Positions 58,475 through 64,000 of a DNA stretch of 64,000 bases are shown piece after piece. The stretch comes from Corynespora cassiicola (Eukaryota > Ascomycota > Dothideomycetes > Pleosporales > Corynesporascaceae): assembly GCA_022059125.1 (NCBI GenBank), contig JAEUWY010000001.1, positions 3,844,001 to 3,908,000 of the forward strand, given 5' to 3'. The notes beneath the pieces are model-generated. The model saw nothing but the letters and a program-made list of their open reading frames with translations, was not told the origin of the DNA and searched no databases. The position numbers and the translations under genes are program-made. Numbering within the stretch: the first letter of the stretch is position 1; the number at the start of each line of letters is the position of its first letter.

Positions 58475-60714
58475 ATGCGTGCCTTTGCGCGTGCCATACG
58501 GCGGCAACGAGTAAATGCCCACAGCCCACCCTTCAAACCCGCCGGGCTCCAGTGCCGGAATGCATCGAGCTCCACTCTAGACGTCAAGGGCCTGACAATT
58601 GTAGACCACCACTATGAGTAGGCCTCCAATCCCCCAGCCTAGGGTCTGCATAGGCAATTCCCTGACAACCCACAGCGCTATTGTTGTTGGCGCCGGCGGA
58701 GCAGGCCTCCGCGCCGCCGTAGGCCTCACAGAAGCTGGCCTGAAGACGGCTTGCATAACTAAACTGTTCCCCACGCGCTCGCACACTGTCGCCGCACAAG
58801 GCGGCATCAACGCTGCGCTCGGGAAGTGAGTCTCCCCCGGGGCTCGGTGGTGACTGTGTGAGGTGCTAACGAACCTCGAATAGCATGACCGAAGACGACT
58901 GGCGCTGGCACATGTACGACACGGTCAAAGGCAGCGACTGGCTCGGCGACCAGGACGCAATCCACTACATGACGCGCGAAGCCGTCCCCGCCGTCGTCGA
59001 GCTCGAACACTACGGCATGCCCTTCTCGCGCACCGCCGACGGCAAAATCTACCAGCGCGCCCTTGGAGGCCAGTCGCTCGGGTACGGCAAGGGGGGGCAG
59101 GCGTACAGGACGGCGTGTGCGGCGGATCGCACCGGGCATGCCATGCTGCATACGCTGTATGGGCAGAGCTTGAAGCAGGGGGTCAAGTTCTTTGTCGAGT
59201 ACTTTGCGCTGGATTTGATGATGAGCGGGGGGAAGTGTGTGGGGGTTACGGCAATGGGGATGGAGGATGGCGTGGTGCATAGGGTGTTTGCGAAGAATAC
59301 GGTTTTAGCGACTGGGGGTGTGTTACAAACCTTTTCTTTTTTTTCTTTTGCAATGAGTGGTTGTTCAGGCTTTAGGGAAGGGTGATTGCTGACTCTGTTT
59401 ACTCCAGGATATGGGCGGGCGTACTTTAGCGCTACGAGTGCGCATACGAGCACGGGCGATGGTAATGCCATGGTGGCTCGTGCTGGGCTTCCGCTTCAGG
59501 ATATGGAGTTTGTGCAGTTCCATCCGTCGGGCATATACGGAGCAGGCGTAAGTGTTATTCATGATACATGCCGCCCCTGCGAAGAGGCTAAGCACTGATG
59601 AAAATTGCAGGTCCTCATAACAGAAGGCGCACGGGGAGAAGGCGGATATCTCCTGAATGGCTCTGGTGAACGCTTCATGGAGCGCTACGCGCCAACCGCC
59701 AAAGACCTCGCATCTCGGGATGTAGTGTCTCGCTCCATGAACCTAGAGATTCTCGAAGGTCGAGGCTGTGGGCCGGACAAAGACCACATCCATCTCCAAC
59801 TATCCCATTTACCCAAAGACATCATCATGGAAAGACTTCCCGGTATTGCAGAGACTGCGGCTATTTTTGCGGGCATCGATATCACGCGCGAGCCCATTCC
59901 CGTGATTCCAACTGTGCATTACTGTATGGGCGGCATACCGACCAATTACCACGGACAGGTGCTTGATGTGCAGAATGGTGAGGATGTTGTGGTCGAAGGA
60001 TTGTATGCAGCCGGTGAGGCAGCGTGCGTGAGTGTGCACGGCGCGAACCGCCTGGGTGCAAACTCGCTGCTGGACATTGTCGTCTTTGTACGTCTTCCTC
60101 TTCTTTAGGGACATGATTCACGAATCCATACCAATACTGGCTAACCTCTACTCCAGGGCCGAGCCTGCGCAAACCACATCGCCGAAAACCACACCCCCTC
60201 CTCCCCCCACCACCCCAGCGACCCCTCCATCGGCCTCGCCTCATTCACCGACCTAACCACCGTCCTGACCTCCAATGGCACAACCCCCACCTCCACCCTG
60301 CGCGAAAAAATGCAACGCACCATGCAATCCACCACCGCCGTCTTCCGCACCGCTACCTCCCTCTCCTCGGGCCACTCCTCCCTCCGCACCCTCGAGCACA
60401 CCTTCTCATCCGACATCCGCCTCACGGACCGCTCTCTGGTGTGGAACTCTGACCTCGTCGAGACGCTGGAGCTGAGGAACTTGTTGACGTGCGCGGTGCA
60501 GACGAGTGCGGCGGCGGTGAGGAGAAAAGAGTCGAGGGGGGCGCATGCGAGGGATGATTTTCCGGAGAGGGAGGATGGGGAGTGGTTGGTGCATAGTTTG
60601 ACGTGGCAGGGGGGGTTGGGGGACGAGGTGGAGTGGGGGACGAGGGGAGTGAAAATGGGGACTTTGGATGAGGGGGAGTGTGCGAGTGTGAAGCCGGTTA
60701 AGAGGAGTTACTAG
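58475..60714 (+). CDS. SDH1: Succinate dehydrogenase flavoprotein subunit (SDHA), mitochondrial
   Basis: Exons 58475-58617, 58676-58825, 58884-59317, 59408-59547, 59611-60087 and 60157-60714 join in phase to 633 aa. It oxidises succinate to fumarate in complex II with covalent FAD. Residues 1-30 are Arg-rich without acids, a matrix-targeting peptide. FAD-binding [12 protein letters not shown] and the flavin-attached His84 in [10 protein letters not shown] are intact, as are the active-site [37 protein letters not shown] and ESRGAHAR. The end [11 protein letters not shown] fits the family. The last exon diverges more than usual from standard sequences (Ser/Thr-rich, QFHPSG for QFHPTG earlier), so this may be a second copy in the genome. 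Confidence 0.93.
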
Positions 60715-61085
60715 GGAGGGATTAGAGATGCGGTGATTTGAATGAATATGGCTGATGGATAGAATTATGACATTGTATCAAGCAAAATATATCATTTATT
60801 AATACTCAAATACAGGTGGATAACTCTCCATGTAAAGACCTCTATCAGAGCGTACCTTGAGTATTATCAGAAGGCTAGTCGTCTTGACTGGTGCTTTTAC
60901 TCCTGATGCTATAATTCTATAACGAAGTCAACGCATGTGGCAGACTTGATTTGGCAAGTCAGTGAGCAGGCGAATAAAGGCGCACACAGATGCGCCTCAT
61001 AAAATTGCATTGATATATTTCGCTAGACATGTTAAATTTGATACATTGAATGCTCCAGAGTCAATGATCAGTCTACAAGAGAGAG
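60715..61085. other. Convergent 3' flanks of SDH1 and the HET gene
   Basis: AT-rich, no gene seen; both neighbours end here. Confidence 0.5.
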
Positions 61086-63068
61086 CTACAGGAACTCAAA
61101 AGTTTTGATATCCAGTCCCCTTGCGCGGAAAAAATCGGACGTCAGGCGAGGGTCTTCAGCCCTCCATTCATGCCCATGCTTGTACAATCTTCCTGGACTA
61201 TCATCCTCATCGTAAATGTCTTTGTCTGCTTCGGGTAACCTTGGGTCTCTGTAGACTACTTCCATTGTGTCTTTGTTCTGCCAGCCTAGAAGATACTTTC
61301 CAAACCGGTCTTGTATATCAATATTGACTGCTTGCCATGGTTCAATCAAGGTTCCAAGTAGTGCTTCTCCGTGTATAATATTGTCCAAGACACACCAGCC
61401 GATAATGACATGTTTCCCAGTGCCTTCCTGGGTTCGTATCACAAAAGCTGGATCAGTGCCCAGCAGAACACACACTGTATCACCGACTTGTATGCCTCTT
61501 GCACCTATTCCTATCCTTCCTTCTTGTGTAATGAAGAGAGAAATATCGCTTGGCCATATCACCGATAACCTTTCATGATAGACTTCGGGGTTCTCTATTT
61601 GTTCCCAGACCCTCGTTCTACATCTTTCATAAGATTCCAGATTGATCGGTGATTGGTGGTTTTCCTTGAACCGATCTAGAAACAACAAACGGCTGAGATG
61701 ATCTATATTGAGAGATTTATTTGTAATATCCTCGTAACATTTCTTGAAGGAGACCAGGAATCCATTTTCCAGTTTCCTCCGGTCATAGAACGAAGCATCC
61801 GAGAGTTCTGGGAGGGCACATAAGGATATGATTTGGCCAATTTCAAGACCATCGATAGAAAGTACAGGATTTTCTCCTCTTAAAATCTCGGCTTTTGCAA
61901 CGGAATTCGCGCTGATACTGATGCATTCAAATACCGGCCATAAGGTAGAGTTATATAATGCCCAATTAGGAACCCAGGAAGGTGTATCGGACCGTTTCGA
62001 TGAAAAAGTTGCATGCTGAAGACTGCTGGTATCTTTCGAATTCATCGATTTGATACTCAGGCTTGTGTAAACACGACCCGCTGTGTTGGCTGCTGAATAA
62101 TCTGGAATGATCCAGTTCCGTAATTGCGTGTTCAGCATGCGAATTGCATAGATTTTGTCTCTGTCGTCTTTGCATCGAAATTGCCTTAAACTACCGTAGG
62201 TTCTAGGCAAATTAAAATGGGACTGGGGATGAAGTCTTAAAATATGATGCATTTCCACGATAGTTTGGTCCCTCCACAAAGCGTAATCGTTTGCCTGCGA
62301 AATTATTGGGTCCGTCCAATGAATATAATAAATGCCTCCGAAAAATTGGGTCCAGCTAATTTTTTTCTTCCCGATGATTACAGTTGCAGATTTCGAAACT
62401 AAAATCTCTTGGAGTACCCACAGCCTCCTGAACCATGGCCGGAAGACAATGTCATTAATTGCATTGATCCACGTGGAATCAACTTCATATGTCTTGAATT
62501 CCATAGCTGGAACCGATCTCAATATTGAATCCAAACTATTCCCTCGATATGGTATCGATTTATAAGCCTCAATTATGATTTCAAGTCCATGGGCAGTGTT
62601 TTCAGTTTCGACGCCAAGCCAGACGATAACATTCGATGCTTTTCTGTAGACCTCCGCCATGCGAAGAACCTGTTCATTCTTCTCATTTGTGTCATTTTGA
62701 TTAATGCATATAGCATCGATGAAGATCTTTCTAGGTGCATCGAAATGTCGAAGATAGGGCAAAGCTTGAGCAAGATTCTGTGTCACAGAAACAGTTGACT
62801 GCAAGCCCCTTTCAATAACATTTATCTTTTTAGGGTTTTCTTCGGAGCCCCAGACATAAGATAATGCTTCGTATTGTAGCTCTTGAGAGAGATTGTCATC
62901 AACTTCCGTGATTTCGATTTGTATGTCGTCGTCGAAGGCTCCGGGTAGGATAGTGACGACGCGGAAATGGCCGACTTCGATCGAGGTGTAAATGTACGGC
63001 GGTAGTTCAGAAATCGGGGCCTTTATATCCAGGGTTTCAAATTTCCGGGAAAGTCGCTCATCATCCAT
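61086..63068 (-). CDS. HET-domain (heterokaryon incompatibility) protein, 660 aa
   Basis: Intronless; ATG at 63068. The HET domain (about 66-215) has its marks: YEALSYVWG, IFIDAICINQNDTNEKNEQV and MAEVYRKASNVIVWLG. The C-terminal 400 residues include RTYGSLRQFRCKDDRDKIYAI and the common tail VGDTVCVLLGTDPAFVIR. HET proteins take part in non-self recognition between fungal strains; a cell-death role for this one is not proven. A TCACGTGA palindrome lies 122 bp upstream (63190-63197). Confidence 0.93.
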   Translation of the reverse strand: MDDERLSRKFETLDIKAPISELPPYIYTSIEVGHFRVVTILPGAFDDDIQIEITEVDDNLSQELQYEALSYVWGSEENPKKINVIERGLQSTVSVTQNLAQALPYLRHFDAPRKIFIDAICINQNDTNEKNEQVLRMAEVYRKASNVIVWLGVETENTAHGLEIIIEAYKSIPYRGNSLDSILRSVPAMEFKTYEVDSTWINAINDIVFRPWFRRLWVLQEILVSKSATVIIGKKKISWTQFFGGIYYIHWTDPIISQANDYALWRDQTIVEMHHILRLHPQSHFNLPRTYGSLRQFRCKDDRDKIYAIRMLNTQLRNWIIPDYSAANTAGRVYTSLSIKSMNSKDTSSLQHATFSSKRSDTPSWVPNWALYNSTLWPVFECISISANSVAKAEILRGENPVLSIDGLEIGQIISLCALPELSDASFYDRRKLENGFLVSFKKCYEDITNKSLNIDHLSRLLFLDRFKENHQSPINLESYERCRTRVWEQIENPEVYHERLSVIWPSDISLFITQEGRIGIGARGIQVGDTVCVLLGTDPAFVIRTQEGTGKHVIIGWCVLDNIIHGEALLGTLIEPWQAVNIDIQDRFGKYLLGWQNKDTMEVVYRDPRLPEADKDIYDEDDSPGRLYKHGHEWRAEDPRLTSDFFRARGLDIKTFEFL

Positions 63069-63189
63069 GGCGTATTGGACGAGGCTCTAGATATGGCAAT
63101 GCTTCCAAAAGCGGAGCGCCTTAATAAAATAAATCTGATTGCGTGTAGTGCAAGGAGGTAGATAGGAGCTAAAGAGACGACAGATATTC

Positions 63190-63197
63190 TCACGTGA
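63190..63197. promoter_or_regulatory. TCACGTGA E-box upstream of the HET gene
   Basis: Same eight-base palindrome as upstream of the ABC transporter and F-box genes. Confidence 0.4.
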
Positions 63198-63600
63198 GGT
63201 TTTCAAGGTATAGTCGACATGGATTCAAAGTCAATGAGAAAGAAAATCGAGATGGGAGTAAGTTATTATCCCCGCAGTAGTAGTGTCAGGCTTCATCCCA
63301 TTTTACTTGGCGTAAGCATCGGAACCGCTAAGCCCCGCTATTCAGCCTGACAATGATCCTGAGGGCACCATCAGAAATTAGAGAGAAGAATGGAGACAAG
63401 ATCTCTTTGTCTAGGAAATACAATATTATTTCTAGAAGTACAGGTCAGGTGTGCGATCTTGTCTCGCAATAGAATAGAAAAAACATCGAAACGCTGCGCA
63501 ATGCCTTCCGGACTCCGATATCGCCATGAAAGACAAATGAAAGACATCACCAGGCTGAAATTTCCAGCCACTCTTCCAAAATGCCAGCATATCGTACCCA

Positions 63601-63987
63601 TCAGGGCTGTGCAGGCCCGCTGATGCTCCTCTCGAAGCCCATTCTGATTACCAGGGTGGTATTGCTCTCCCCACCAGCAAACGGCGTTCGAAGTATAGGC
63701 AGCTCATGATCTTCTGAACCTATTATTCCACGATATAAGCACAAGAACAAGCCACACAGTTTTAACATGGAGATGGGTACACAATATTAGAGGAAAGTGG
63801 ACTCACTTGTCCGGTGGCGAGTGGAGCAGCACCGCAGCCGTGTGCGTAAGCGAGGCCATGCTAACCCGACAGCGAAGCAGATGACGGTGGCGCAGACACC
63901 GAGCAGCCCAAAGAGTGCCTCGTTGGACCAGCCCCATTGGGAGTTGCCCGCGCCGTTGGACCGTCTGGTGGCCGCAGAGATGGGCAT
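63601..63987 (-). CDS. Small single-pass membrane protein, 99 aa
   Basis: Exons 63987-63807 and 63719-63601 join in phase (GTGAGT...AATAG, 87-nt intron). One membrane helix at about residues 23-44 (EALFGLLGVCATVICFAVGLAW) is followed by an Arg-rich stretch (PRLRTRLRCC), so the C-terminus is likely cytosolic. The second exon gives SEDHELPILRTPFAGGESN and ends GPAQP. Upstream exons beyond the window edge cannot be excluded. Small proteins of this type often accompany HET genes in fungi, but I do not recognise this one. Confidence 0.6.
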
Positions 63988-64000
63988 TGCGGATGCATGT

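Noticed and set aside
1..64000. CRISPR arrays, tRNA or rRNA genes, intact transposons
   Set aside because: No regular spaced repeats, no tRNA-like cloverleaf with a GGTTCGAATCC-type arm, and no transposase or reverse transcriptase motifs were seen on reading.

Overview
This is a window of filamentous ascomycete (Pezizomycotina) DNA. Genes carry short introns (mostly 46-165 nt, GT...AG, often with a CTAAC-type branch site). The families present are typically fungal: CFEM, FSH1 hydrolase, HET domain, DUF6594, SPX phosphate carrier, alpha-beta fused tryptophan synthase, and a highly reducing polyketide synthase. A Dothideomycete is my guess from overall style only. Exon coordinates below were joined by hand from splice-site and reading-frame agreement.

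Layout. 0.1-1.1 kb: a CFEM GPI-anchored surface protein, followed by about 4.8 kb without a convincing gene. 5.9-13 kb: a BTB-domain gene, COX11 divergent from a HIT zinc-finger gene, and a broken second BTB gene. 13-17 kb: three tandem paralogues of a cysteine-module protein that I cannot assign to any known family; their intergenic DNA was duplicated with them. 17-22 kb: an AT-rich gene-poor block, then a small 72-aa gene and a DUF6594 membrane-protein gene. 22.6-28.8 kb: GC-rich housekeeping DNA with tryptophan synthase (TRP5) and an SPX-domain low-affinity phosphate transporter. 31-34 kb: a possible deaminase-fold protein and an F-box protein. 34-48.6 kb: a compact secondary-metabolite cluster of a 13-exon full-size ABC (MDR-type) exporter, an FSH1-type serine hydrolase and a 2257-aa highly reducing PKS. 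48.9-55.6 kb: small lineage-specific proteins, three of which start with an RVxF-like PP1-docking motif, around a secreted alginate-lyase-family enzyme. 56.7-60.7 kb: a tetraspanin and a succinate dehydrogenase flavoprotein gene. 61-64 kb: a HET-domain protein and a small single-pass membrane protein.

How genes may work together. The PKS has no thioesterase, so the divergently transcribed FSH1 hydrolase is the obvious candidate for product release in trans, and the ABC transporter for export. The PKS enoylreductase looks degenerate and its dehydratase has an Asp-to-Glu change, so the product may be less reduced than the domain list implies. TCACGTG E-boxes sit upstream of the ABC gene and the PKS, and also near the F-box and HET genes. 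Conserved GC-rich blocks (8-10, 22.6-28.8 and 56.7-60.7 kb) alternate with AT-richer accessory blocks (13-22 and 31-56 kb).

The least explained content is the cysteine-module tandem array at 13.2-17 kb and the group of small RVxF-bearing proteins at 50-55.6 kb.
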